From JBBQXY01 sp051004815 (lineage in GTDB: Bacteria > Chloroflexota > Ktedonobacteria > Ktedonobacterales > Ktedonobacteraceae), in contig JBPCJY010000002.1 of the NCBI GenBank assembly GCA_051004815.1, positions 1-15,880 on the forward strand: a stretch of 15,880 nt of DNA. The letters are read 5' to 3'. The stretch's first letter is position 1. Every line of letters begins with the position of its first letter. A model generated the notes under the pieces. The model saw only the letters and a list, made by a program, of their open reading frames with translations. It was not told the DNA's origin and did no database searches. Below are positions 6,967 to 14,020 of this stretch, piece after piece. The position numbers and the translations under genes were made by a program.

Positions 6967-7581
6967 ATGGCGCGAACGCCAAAAATTGTAGAAGATCGCC
7001 GCGAACAGATTATTGATGCCGCTATGCGTATCTTCGCGCAAAAAGGCTTTACCAAGGCAACCAATAAAGATATTGCGCGTGAAGCAGGGATTACGGCAGG
7101 CTTGATCTATCATTACTTTAAGAGTAAAGAAGACCTGCTGAAGGTAGTCATTGAGGAGCGTTCACCATTACAATTGTTGACGAGTCTTCCTGCTGAGGCA
7201 TTTGCGTTGCCACCGGAACAGTTTTTTCGTTTTTTGCTCATACGCGTATTGAACATTGTTGAAGAAGAGAAGTTTGTTTCTTTGTTGCGGGTAGTAGTCT
7301 CGGAAGCACTCCACGGGAGCAACGAGTACGTTATACAAATAGCACCGATGGTCTTACAACGGGCACTCGGTTTTATCGAGAGCTATATCGATGCCCAAAT
7401 CGCCTCCGGTGCGCTACGGCAGGTGGATAGCGCACTGGCAGCACAGGTGCTACTTGGCTCGATGATTGGTTTTGTCTTACGTCGTCAGGTACTGCGCGAT
7501 GCGATAGCCTTACAGTATACTCACGAGGAGATTGTCGAGGTCATTGTTGATACAGTACTCAAGGGGTTAAGCCCGCGTTAA
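6967..7581 (+). CDS. TetR/AcrR family transcriptional regulator
   Basis: This 204-aa protein is of normal TetR length. Residues ~11-57 carry the helix-turn-helix, reading RREQIIDAAMRIFAQKGF, then TNKDIAREAGITAGLIYHYF and KSKEDLL, all classical TetR N-terminal features. Residues ~60-204 are the variable helical ligand-binding and dimerisation part; the inducer cannot be inferred. The ribosome-binding site is weak (GGA at 6958-6960), but the ATG gives the usual short arm before the HTH. A consensus promoter and an AT-rich operator candidate lie just upstream, suggesting autoregulation. It is followed after 54 bp by an FAD monooxygenase on the same strand, the probable target and possibly co-transcribed. 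Family call is near certain; target assignment is inference. Confidence 0.95.
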   Translation: MARTPKIVEDRREQIIDAAMRIFAQKGFTKATNKDIAREAGITAGLIYHYFKSKEDLLKVVIEERSPLQLLTSLPAEAFALPPEQFFRFLLIRVLNIVEEEKFVSLLRVVVSEALHGSNEYVIQIAPMVLQRALGFIESYIDAQIASGALRQVDSALAAQVLLGSMIGFVLRRQVLRDAIALQYTHEEIVEVIVDTVLKGLSPR

Positions 7582-7598
7582 TTTTTTTGTTGTGTGTT

Positions 7599-7616
7599 AA
7601 TTAACCGGTAAATCAA
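7599..7616. promoter_or_regulatory. putative TetR operator before the FAD monooxygenase gene
   Basis: AATTAACCGGTAAATCAA differs from 6920-6937 at three positions. Its core TTAACCGGTAAA is a near-palindrome (10 of 12 bases symmetric about CCGG), a usual form for TetR operators. It lies 5 bp before the ribosome-binding site of the monooxygenase gene. Confidence 0.6.
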
Positions 7617-7635
7617 CATAGAAAGAGGTAATAGA

Positions 7636-8877
7636 ATGCAACACCAAGAAAAAAAACAGGTACACGAGATACAAGCTGTCACGCAGACCATCTGTTGTAT
7701 TGTCGGTGGTGGCCCTGCTGGTGCGGTGCTGGCATATATGCTCGCACGCAAAGGCGTTGAGGTGACGCTGCTAGAAGCGCACATGGATTTCAATCGTGAT
7801 TTTCGCGGCGATACCATTCACGCTTCCGTGATGGAGATTATGGAAGAGCTTGGATTAGCAGAACGCCTCCTACAGATTCGCCATGCGGAAGCGCGTAAAT
7901 TTGTCCTTGATACGACTACTGGCAAAGTCACGATAGCTGATTTGACACATCTCAAGACAAAATATCCGTATGTCACGGTCATGGCGCAGTCAAAATTCCT
8001 GGATTTCATCACTGCCGAGGCCAAACACTATCCCAATTTTCACCTGATAATGGGGGCGCAGGTGGACGAACTGATCGAGGAGGACGGTAGTGTACGAGGA
8101 GTACGTTATCGTGGACAGGATGGCTGGTATGAGCTGCACGCACTTCTAACGGTGGGGGCCGATGGTCGCTTCTCGCGTCTGCGCCGTTTGTCAGGTTTTG
8201 AGGCAATCAAAACGTCGCCGCCCATGGATGTCTTATGGTTCCGTCTCAGTCGGAAGGATACGGATCACAGCGAGGGATTGGGCGGTCGCTTTGGCAAGGG
8301 CGTGATTGTGATCTTGCTTGATCGCTTCGATTACTGGCAGGTAGGCTATATCATTCCCAAGGGGAGTTATCAGCAGGTGCGTGCGGCAGGTATCGAGCAG
8401 TTGCGGCGACAGTTCGCGGAGACGGTGCCTGACTTTGCTGACCGCGTCGCGGAACTACAAGACTGGAAACAAATCTCGGTACTCTCCGTCGAGTCGGATC
8501 GTTTACCGCGCTGGTATCGCCCTGGTCTCCTCCTGATAGGCGACGCGGCACATGTGATGTCGCCAGTGGGGGGCGTGGGCATTAACTATGCCATTCAAGA
8601 TGCCGTTGTGACCGCGAATATACTCACTGACAAGCTCAAAGATGGCGTTGTGGACGTGCGAGACCTGGCACGAGTACAGCGAGAACGCGAGTTACCAACG
8701 CGCCTATTGCAAGCGTTTCAGACCTTTATGCAAAAAAATGTCTTTGCGCAGATCATGAAATCGTCTCAAACATTTCAGATGCCGCTCCTGCTGCGCCTCT
8801 TACTACGTGTACCTCTGGTGCGGAAACTGCCAGCTTCGTTCATCGCCTTTGGGCCATTTCCCGTACATGTAAAATAG
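7636..8877 (+). CDS. FAD-dependent aromatic-hydroxylase-type monooxygenase
   Basis: This 413-aa protein belongs to the PHBH/UbiH-like group A flavoprotein monooxygenases. It has the dinucleotide-binding motif IVGGGPAG (residues 22-29), an RGDTIHAS segment (57-64) contacting flavin or substrate in relatives, the DG motif GADGRFSRLR (174-183), and the GD motif LIGDAAHVMSPVGGVGIN (300-317). Such enzymes hydroxylate aromatic or polyketide substrates with NAD(P)H and O2; the substrate is unknown here. The C-terminal ~30 residues are hydrophobic and basic (MPLLLRLLLRVPLVRKL), possibly a membrane-contact helix. AAAGAGG lies 7 nt before the ATG. The upstream TetR gene and shared operator candidates suggest induction by a small molecule such as a drug or aromatic compound. 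A role in antibiotic or xenobiotic inactivation is possible but unproven. Confidence 0.9.
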   Translation: MQHQEKKQVHEIQAVTQTICCIVGGGPAGAVLAYMLARKGVEVTLLEAHMDFNRDFRGDTIHASVMEIMEELGLAERLLQIRHAEARKFVLDTTTGKVTIADLTHLKTKYPYVTVMAQSKFLDFITAEAKHYPNFHLIMGAQVDELIEEDGSVRGVRYRGQDGWYELHALLTVGADGRFSRLRRLSGFEAIKTSPPMDVLWFRLSRKDTDHSEGLGGRFGKGVIVILLDRFDYWQVGYIIPKGSYQQVRAAGIEQLRRQFAETVPDFADRVAELQDWKQISVLSVESDRLPRWYRPGLLLIGDAAHVMSPVGGVGINYAIQDAVVTANILTDKLKDGVVDVRDLARVQRERELPTRLLQAFQTFMQKNVFAQIMKSSQTFQMPLLLRLLLRVPLVRKLPASFIAFGPFPVHVK

Positions 8878-8956
8878 GTGCCGATTGTAAGCATGAAGTA
8901 GGTGTAGGGACGCAATTGTTTGTTTGCCAGGGAAATTGTCGTTTTAGCTTTTTCTG

Positions 8957-8985
8957 TTTGGATTCCTCACCGCATCTGGTATACT
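8957..8985 (+). promoter_or_regulatory. possible promoter of the pentapeptide gene
   Basis: TATACT (8980-8985) is a good -10 with a weak TTTGGA -35 17 bp upstream. It would give a ~70-nt leader before the TTG start. Confidence 0.4.
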
Positions 8986-9063
8986 TCCATTGAGATATTG
9001 TAAAATAGCCATTCGCTGCTGGCTACGGCCAGCACGGTTGCTTCACAGAGGAGACTGCGCACG

Positions 9064-9912
9064 TTGTCTGAGAAACGCGAATATGGAGAGGCCACCCCAG
9101 AAGGAGATCATCTCAGCCTACGAGCTGACTGCGAGAACTGCTTCGCATTGTGCTGTGTCGCGCCGACCTTCTCAGCCTCGATAGACTTCGCGATCAATAA
9201 AAACGCTGGGCAGGCTTGTCCCCATCTGCAACCGGACTTCCGCTGTGGCATTCACACGCGCCTCAGACAGCAAGGCTTTCGGGGTTGCACCGTTTACGAC
9301 TGCTTCGGCGCGGGGCAAAAGGTCTCCCAGATCACCTTCGGCGGACAGGACTGGCGGCAGGCACCGCGAACCGCAAAGCAGATGTTCGCGGTGTTCCCGA
9401 TCATGCGGGACCTTCATGAGCTGCTCTGGTATCTGACCGAAGCACTGACGCTGCAACCGGCCCGCCCGCTCCACGGAGAGATCAGCCTCGCGCTGAAGGA
9501 GACTGAACGCCTTACTCACTACAGCCCCGATGCTCTCATAGAACTGGACATGGCAGCATACCGACGAGGCATCAATGTTTTGCTGCTGCGCACGAGCGAA
9601 CTTGTGCGAGCTCCAGTCCGGCACAAGAAGGACTACAGAGGAGCCGACCTCATTGGAGCCAAACTTAAAGGGGCCGACCTGAGAGGTACCAACTTGAGAG
9701 GGGCATACCTCATCGGAACTGACCTCAGAGGGGCCGACCTGAGAATGGCTGACTTTATCGGGGCGGACTTCAGAGATGCCGATCTCAGAGGGGCAGACCT
9801 CACCGAGAGTATCTTCCTCATCCAATCCCAACTGGATGCGGCGAAGGGCAATACCGAAACGAAGGTGCCGCCGCCGCTCACTCGCCCAACGCATTGGTAC
9901 GGGGTTGAGTAG
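9064..9912 (+). CDS. pentapeptide-repeat protein with N-terminal Cys cluster
   Basis: This is a 282-aa protein. Residues ~20-85 form a Cys-rich module: C23-x2-C26-x3-C30-C31, then C52, C61 (FRCGIHTRL), C75 and C80 (GCTVYDCFGAG), a possible metal site. Residues ~100-188 are helical linker. Residues ~190-249 are about 12 consecutive A(D/N)LxG-type pentapeptides (RGADL, IGAKL, KGADL, RGTNL and so on), which fold as a right-handed quadrilateral beta-helix. I recall proteins with this Cys module plus pentapeptides in actinobacteria and Chloroflexota; their function is unknown. The start is TTG at 9064, supported by AGAGGAG 10 nt upstream and by the conserved LRADC-x2-C segment shortly after it. 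The repeat is too short to assume gyrase protection of the Qnr/MfpA kind. It appears monocistronic. Confidence 0.87.
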   Translation: MSEKREYGEATPEGDHLSLRADCENCFALCCVAPTFSASIDFAINKNAGQACPHLQPDFRCGIHTRLRQQGFRGCTVYDCFGAGQKVSQITFGGQDWRQAPRTAKQMFAVFPIMRDLHELLWYLTEALTLQPARPLHGEISLALKETERLTHYSPDALIELDMAAYRRGINVLLLRTSELVRAPVRHKKDYRGADLIGAKLKGADLRGTNLRGAYLIGTDLRGADLRMADFIGADFRDADLRGADLTESIFLIQSQLDAAKGNTETKVPPPLTRPTHWYGVE

Positions 9913-10022
9913 CAGTGGGGTATTCAGCAAGATTGGAGAAGTTTTGTGCAAGCCCATCATGCTATGATACTAAAGCTTGCACTCGTAGGTGCGAACGTGA
10001 GAAAAAAGGAGTGAGTAAAGCT

Positions 10023-10391
10023 ATGTTCAAAGATACAAAAGCATTTTCCGGCTTTTCTGTGGACGACCTGCCAAAGGCGAAGGAGTTCTATGGACAGACA
10101 CTCGGTCTGGAAGTTTCCGAAGCTAACGGTCTGTTAACGCTGCATATCGCTGGTGGGAGGAACATCCTGGTATATCCTAAAGATAACCATATTCCAGCAA
10201 CGTTTACCATTCTGAACTTTCCAGTAGACAACATTGAGCAGGCCGTAGATGACTTAACCTCGCGTGGCGTGCATATGGAGATCTACTTTGAAAGCAAACA
10301 GGACAAAAAGGGGATTTTCAGAGGCGGGGGTCCTCTGATCGCATGGTTTAAAGACCCTGCTGGCAATCTATTGTCTGTGCTTGAAGGGTAG
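10023..10391 (+). CDS. VOC superfamily (glyoxalase/bleomycin-resistance-like) protein
   Basis: This 122-aa single VOC domain reads FSVDDLPKAKEFYGQTLGLEV at residues ~9-29, then LHIAGGRNILVYPK, a second beta-alpha-beta unit (FTILNFPVDNIEQAVDDLTSRGV) and the terminal WFKDPAGNLLSVLE. The FSV-D---A--FY--TLGL start and D-GN---- end are typical of the family. These proteins bind a metal and act as lyases, isomerases, dioxygenases or drug-binding proteins; the substrate here is unknown, and the first-strand metal ligand His/Gln is not obvious. The frame is open upstream to 9915, but ATG 10023 is preferred: AAAGGAG lies 11 nt upstream and the domain starts at once. An in-frame GTG at 10011 would overlap that site. 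A strong terminator follows. Confidence 0.85.
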   Translation: MFKDTKAFSGFSVDDLPKAKEFYGQTLGLEVSEANGLLTLHIAGGRNILVYPKDNHIPATFTILNFPVDNIEQAVDDLTSRGVHMEIYFESKQDKKGIFRGGGPLIAWFKDPAGNLLSVLEG

Positions 10392-10459
10392 TGCTCCGAC
10401 ACGCTTCATGTTGTATCCCCGCTTGTCACATGAAGCGTGTCGCACTAGTTAGTTTTTTT
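10390..10459 (+). terminator. rho-independent terminator between convergent VOC genes
   Basis: CGACACGCTTCATGT (10397-10411) pairs perfectly with 10428-10442, and the stem extends to AGTGC/GCACT with a bulge. A run of seven T follows at 10453-10459. This is a strong terminator for the plus-strand VOC gene. The T-run lies inside the last codons of the opposing gene (AAA/AAC for Lys-Asn), so one sequence serves both purposes. Confidence 0.85.
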
Positions 10460-10883
10460 CCAGGTTCAATTGCCAGGAAACACCGTACTTATCTGTAATC
10501 CAGGCAAACCTGGCACTAAATGGATACGCCATTAAGGGCATAGCCACTGCACCACCTTGAGATAACTTCTCAAAGAGCCGATCAACCTCATCTTCGGTCG
10601 CACAGGCAACATACAATGAAATAGAAGGAGTAAAGGTAAAGTCGTGCTTCACGTTACTATCAATGCACATAAACACTTGTCCATGTAATGAAAAGGTAGC
10701 ATGTGCAACGGTTCCCTCAACACCAGCTTCGTTGGCTCCATACTTGTGAATACTCACTATTTCTGCCTGGTCAAAGACAGAAACATAGTAATTCATGGCC
10801 TCCTCAGCTTTGCCATCGAACATCAAAAACGTCGTGATCTTTTGCTTTGCATGTTCCACTGAAAACTCTCCTTCTCGTAACAT
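10449..10883 (-). CDS. PhnB-like VOC family protein
   Basis: This 144-aa protein has the PhnB/'3-demethylubiquinone-9 3-methyltransferase' VOC signature: KITTFLMFDGKAEEAMNYYV, SVFDQAEI, ATFSLHGQVFMCID, EVDRLFEKLSQGG and, near the end, FAWITDKYGVSWQLNL. Despite the historical family name, no methyltransferase fold is present; most members have no known function. ATG 10883 has AGGAGG 12 nt upstream. A GTG at 10859 has a better-spaced AGAAGGAG (complement of 10868-10875, 8 nt away) and starts closer to the family's usual N-terminus (K-I-T), so it may be the true start. The frame extends to 10940 but the extra residues look non-coding. It is convergent with another VOC gene and shares the terminator region. 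Confidence 0.85.
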   Translation of the reverse strand: MLREGEFSVEHAKQKITTFLMFDGKAEEAMNYYVSVFDQAEIVSIHKYGANEAGVEGTVAHATFSLHGQVFMCIDSNVKHDFTFTPSISLYVACATEDEVDRLFEKLSQGGAVAMPLMAYPFSARFAWITDKYGVSWQLNLEKN

Positions 10884-11196
10884 AATGGATCGTTCCCTCC
10901 TAACACTCAGGAGTATCCGCGTAAGCGGCCATCGCTGCACACGTAGCGCGAGGCAATGAATGAGACGGGGGCAAGATGCGACTCTTGCTCATAATAACAT
11001 GAAGATGGTGAAAAAACTTCTCGAATCTTGCTGATTTGCAAATTGGATGGCTTATCACCCCTTGCTTGCTCCCTGAAAATATGGTACACTCCTCCTATGT
11101 CAACACAAGGCATCCCTTGTCAGCACTGGCATCCCCTTACAATGCTGCTAGCAAAAAGATATGTCACAACTGTCACAAGCATCACATGTGCAGGAT
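10884..11196. other. 313-bp gap with possible remnant small gene
   Basis: The gap contains the ribosome-binding site of the leftward VOC gene, a plus-strand promoter-like pair (TTGCTT 11062-11067, 17 bp, TACACT 11085-11090) and, directly after it, an ATG at 11097 opening a short Cys-containing frame. No terminator for the upstream regulator gene is obvious. Confidence 0.45.
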
Positions 11197-11224
11197 TTAC
11201 GGCTGCCAATGGTGTTTGCGATAG
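11097..11224 (+). pseudogene. possible small Cys-rich protein gene, frame-interrupted
   Basis: ATG 11097 opens MSTQGIPCQHWHPLTMLLAK. At an A5 run (11154-11158) the -1 frame then continues with KKICHNCHKHHMC and GCQWCLR before a stop at 11222-11224, giving ~42 aa with several C-x2-C pairs if joined. The ATG lies 7 bp after a plausible -10 (TACACT), so any transcript would be leaderless. The 3' part overlaps the end of the regulator gene antisense. It may be a decayed zinc-ribbon gene, a sequencing indel or chance; low confidence. Confidence 0.25.
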
Positions 11225-11994
11225 ATTTCCAGGGTGTGTTTGTCGCCGGGGACGTAGCTGACCATGGAGTAGGTGGCGATACCGGTGAAGACTGTCGTGG
11301 CGGTGCGCAGGGTGATACGGCCCAGTTCGCTGTGCTGTATCTGGAAGACGAAAGAAGGAACAGGTCTGGCTTCGCTGTAGACGGCGGAAGCTATACGGCG
11401 AAAATCTGGCAGCTCACGCAGGTGCTTCCAAAGTTCTTTATATTCGGGGAGATGGGTGAGGGTGCGCGTGTTATATTGGAAATCACTCACCAGGCGGCGG
11501 GCCAGGTTCTCCCAACCATAAAAGTGGCTGCGCCGTTGCTCTTCAAAAACGAGATCGAGCAGGTGACGCCGTTCACCTTCCTGCACCTCTTCTTGCACCT
11601 CGAAGAGCATTAAGGCCGCCGTATTCCAGGAATTTAGGAACCAGAGCCGATCCAGCGAGTGCGCGGGATACGAGGTGTTGTGGACGAGCAGCTTTGCCAA
11701 TTCACCAAAGTCTAAGAGGGTACTTTCGACTTGCTCGGTATCAATGTAATGGCCCGTGAGTCGATGATACGCGCTATAGAGTTGTTGTCGCTCCTCTTCA
11801 TGGAGTTGGAGAGCACGCACAATGTTTTCGACGACATGTGGCGAAGGATTGGCACGCATGCCGTTTTCCAGGTGATAGATGTAGGTACGCGAGAGACGCG
11901 TGGCTTGCGCAAGCTGTCCCTGGGACATGCCACGCTGTTGCCGGAACTGCGTAATCAGTTGTGCGAAATGGGAAACACGCGCCTCTACTGTCAT
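11197..11994 (-). CDS. XRE-family regulator with MmyB-like ligand-binding domain
   Basis: This is a 265-aa protein. Residues ~8-72 are an HTH_31/XRE DNA-binding domain (LITQFRQQRGMSQGQLAQAT, then LSRTYIYHLENGMRANPS). Residues ~95-265 match the MmyB-like ligand-binding domain, with WFLNSWNTAALMLF at ~118-131, NLARRLVSDF, the W-x6-LPDF region, and a final beta-rich part ending near H262. Known members are linked to antibiotic or lipid-related metabolism, and a Chloroflexus homologue structure was, as I recall, found with a fatty-acid-like ligand. I chose ATG 11994 because the conserved part begins right after it; the frame extends to 12072 without a ribosome-binding site or homology. It is divergent from the acyl-CoA ligase/dehydrogenase operon across 200 bp, making it their likely regulator (inference). 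Confidence 0.87.
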   Translation of the reverse strand: MTVEARVSHFAQLITQFRQQRGMSQGQLAQATRLSRTYIYHLENGMRANPSPHVVENIVRALQLHEEERQQLYSAYHRLTGHYIDTEQVESTLLDFGELAKLLVHNTSYPAHSLDRLWFLNSWNTAALMLFEVQEEVQEGERRHLLDLVFEEQRRSHFYGWENLARRLVSDFQYNTRTLTHLPEYKELWKHLRELPDFRRIASAVYSEARPVPSFVFQIQHSELGRITLRTATTVFTGIATYSMVSYVPGDKHTLEIYRKHHWQP

Positions 11995-12027
11995 CTTTTT
12001 CTCACACTCTTTTGCTGCCGTTTTTCC

Positions 12028-12067
12028 GTTAGCTACATAGCACATTATGCACCAAAAATTGTTAGCT
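12028..12067. promoter_or_regulatory. paired GTTAGCT direct repeats
   Basis: GTTAGCT occurs at 12028-12034 and 12061-12067 in the same orientation, 33 bp apart (about three helical turns), in the divergent region between the regulator and the fad operon. They could be operator half-sites, but seven bases is short. Confidence 0.25.
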
Positions 12068-12141
12068 GGCAACGTGTTCTTATAGTTAAGATCACCATAT
12101 AATTAGAGAAAGGGAGTTTTTTGCTTGTAGTGCGACCATGG

Positions 12142-12168
12142 TTGTCGCCTGGGCATCCATTCTATAAT
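12142..12168 (+). promoter_or_regulatory. candidate promoter of the fad operon
   Basis: TATAAT (12163-12168) has TTGTCG 15 bp upstream (12142-12147). A second TATAAT at 12098-12103 is also present but lacks a -35. The nearer box would give a leader of about 20 nt including the ribosome-binding site. Confidence 0.45.
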
Positions 12169-12194
12169 GCCGCTACGAGAGGAGCTAGTGCAGA

Positions 12195-13982
12195 ATGTCT
12201 GATTCATCGGTCATACATAACTCTCAACCGTCACAACAACCTGTTAGCAACGAGGCGACAGGGCGACCCTCTCTGGCTACGCGCCCGTGGCTACGCTTCT
12301 ATGAAGAGGGAGTTCCTGCTGAACTCGCTATCCCGGATCATCCCCTGACATGGCTGCTCGACCAAACCGTTAACCGCTATCCTGGGCAGACAGCCATTAT
12401 CTACTATGGCACGCGGCTGAGCTATGCGCAGTTGTCTTCGCTCGCTAATCGTTTCGCGATTGCATTACAGAAATTAGGGGTACAGAAAGGTGATCGCGTA
12501 GCCATCGCGCTGCCAAACATTCCACAGTATCCAATTGCCTTTTATGGAGCATTACGGGCAGGGGCAGTGGTTGTTCCCACCAATCCGCTCTATACAGAGC
12601 GCGAGATGCAGCATCAAATGGCGGATGCTGGGGCGCGTGTGCTGGTGATGATGGATGATTTCTATCCCACCGTGCGCACTATACGGGCCAATACCGCCCT
12701 CGAACATGTCATTATCACCAGCCCCGCCGATTACTTGCCGCCGTTGCTCCATATGCTCTATCCTTTGAGCCAGCGCGGTGCTAAGCATCCTCAGCCGCGA
12801 CTGACCAGCAAGGAACTCCGCACCGATAGCACCTTGCACTCGATGAGCGAGATGTTGCAGTCACACGCTTCCAAGAAGGGCATAGAGGTATTTAACTTGC
12901 CGGTACAAGCTTCCGGCACTGACCTCGCCGTCCTGCAATACACCGGAGGCACGACCGGGCTTGCCAAGGGAGCCATGCTAACCCATCGTAACCTGCTCGC
13001 CAATGCTTTGCAGGCACGCAATTGGACGCCTAAAGTGCGTGATGCGCACGAGATAACGCTGTGTGTCGCGCCATTTTTCCATTCCTATGGCCTGACGGTC
13101 GGCATGAATCTTTCCATCTGCGCTGCCGCTACTATGGTGTTGTTGCCCCGTTTCAAAGCGGATGACGTGGTCAAAGCCATTCGGCAGTACCGACCAACGC
13201 TTATACCGGGTATTCCGACCATGTATCTGGCGATCATGCGCTCGGCGGCGAAGCATCCTGAGTATTTGAGTTCCATCAAATATTGTATCAGTGGTGCTTC
13301 GGCCTTACCTGCCAAGATTCAGACGGATTTTGGGGCAATGACGCATGGCAAATTAGTGGAAGGCTATGGCTTGAGCGAAGCCTCGCCGGTAACACACTGC
13401 AATCCACTGACCGATAATTGTCGCAACGGTAGTATTGGCATCCCGTTTCCGAATGTCGATGCGACAATTCTGGATCAGAAGACTGGCGAACCTCTGTCCA
13501 TTGGGGAAGAAGGCGAGATTGTGGTCAAGGGGCCGAATATTATGCAAGGCTACTGGAACCGCACAGATGGGACGGAGGCTATCTTTGTCAATGGCTGGAT
13601 GCGTACCGGCGACATCGGCAAAATGGACGAGGACGGCTACTTCTACGTCGTTGATCGTGCCAAGGATATGATTATTGCCAGTGGCTTCAATGTCTATCCA
13701 CGCGAGGTTGAAGAGGTCTTGTTCCAGCACCCGGCAGTGTTGGAAGCAGCAGTAGCCGGTAGCCCCGACGAGTACCGGGGCGAAACGGTGGCCGCTTTTA
13801 TCGTCCTGAAGCCGGGTATCAAGGCCAATGATGAGACCCGACAGAGTATCGTAGCGTATTGTAAACAAAATTTAGCGGGTTATAAAGTGCCGAAAATTCT
13901 TGAGTTCCGCGACAGTTTGCCCAAATCCCCGATCGGCAAAGTTTTGCGGCGAGAATTGAAGGTAACAAAAAATAGTTTGTAA
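12195..13982 (+). CDS. fadD: long-chain fatty-acid-CoA ligase
   Basis: This 595-aa adenylate-forming enzyme activates fatty acids to acyl-CoA through an acyl-AMP intermediate using ATP. It carries all the ANL-superfamily core motifs: the P-loop-like YTGGTTGLAKGAMLTH (from Tyr249), GYGLSEASP (390-398), GWMRTGDIG (Asp473 binds the ribose), VVDRAKDMIIASGFNVYP (hinge and CoA region, ~484-501) and the catalytic lysine K582 in KSPIGKVLRREL. The length and the G-NVYP-EVEE segment fit the FadD/long-chain group; chain-length preference cannot be read. AGAGGAG lies 10 nt before the ATG. It is followed after only 38 bp by an acyl-CoA dehydrogenase, so the two form an operon for fatty-acid degradation. 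A medium-chain or branched substrate is possible. Confidence 0.93.
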   Translation: MSDSSVIHNSQPSQQPVSNEATGRPSLATRPWLRFYEEGVPAELAIPDHPLTWLLDQTVNRYPGQTAIIYYGTRLSYAQLSSLANRFAIALQKLGVQKGDRVAIALPNIPQYPIAFYGALRAGAVVVPTNPLYTEREMQHQMADAGARVLVMMDDFYPTVRTIRANTALEHVIITSPADYLPPLLHMLYPLSQRGAKHPQPRLTSKELRTDSTLHSMSEMLQSHASKKGIEVFNLPVQASGTDLAVLQYTGGTTGLAKGAMLTHRNLLANALQARNWTPKVRDAHEITLCVAPFFHSYGLTVGMNLSICAAATMVLLPRFKADDVVKAIRQYRPTLIPGIPTMYLAIMRSAAKHPEYLSSIKYCISGASALPAKIQTDFGAMTHGKLVEGYGLSEASPVTHCNPLTDNCRNGSIGIPFPNVDATILDQKTGEPLSIGEEGEIVVKGPNIMQGYWNRTDGTEAIFVNGWMRTGDIGKMDEDGYFYVVDRAKDMIIASGFNVYPREVEEVLFQHPAVLEAAVAGSPDEYRGETVAAFIVLKPGIKANDETRQSIVAYCKQNLAGYKVPKILEFRDSLPKSPIGKVLRRELKVTKNSL

Positions 13983-14020
13983 CATTTACCAAAGACGATC
14001 AAAGGAGAAAACACACATTT

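Noticed and set aside
7561..7590. Possible terminator (GGG-TTAAG-CCC followed by T7) after tetR
   Set aside because: The stem is only 3 bp and the T-run is separated from it by several bases; too weak to call.
8878..8955. GTAGGGACG at 8905 as another copy of the 133-bp repeat family
   Set aside because: Only about eight bases match the element's end and no inverted partner is present.
9640..9812. Short-period DNA repeat that might be a CRISPR or VNTR
   Set aside because: The 15-base periodicity equals one pentapeptide and varies with codon choice; there are no spacers.
9172..9960. 262-codon minus-strand open frame with regular repeats
   Set aside because: The periodicity is the complement of the pentapeptide codons on the plus strand; that frame has the real domain signature and ribosome-binding site.
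10884..10940. Upstream ATG at 10940 for the PhnB-like protein
   Set aside because: The extra 19 residues are basic and unlike the family, and the candidate ribosome-binding sites lie before 10883 and 10859.
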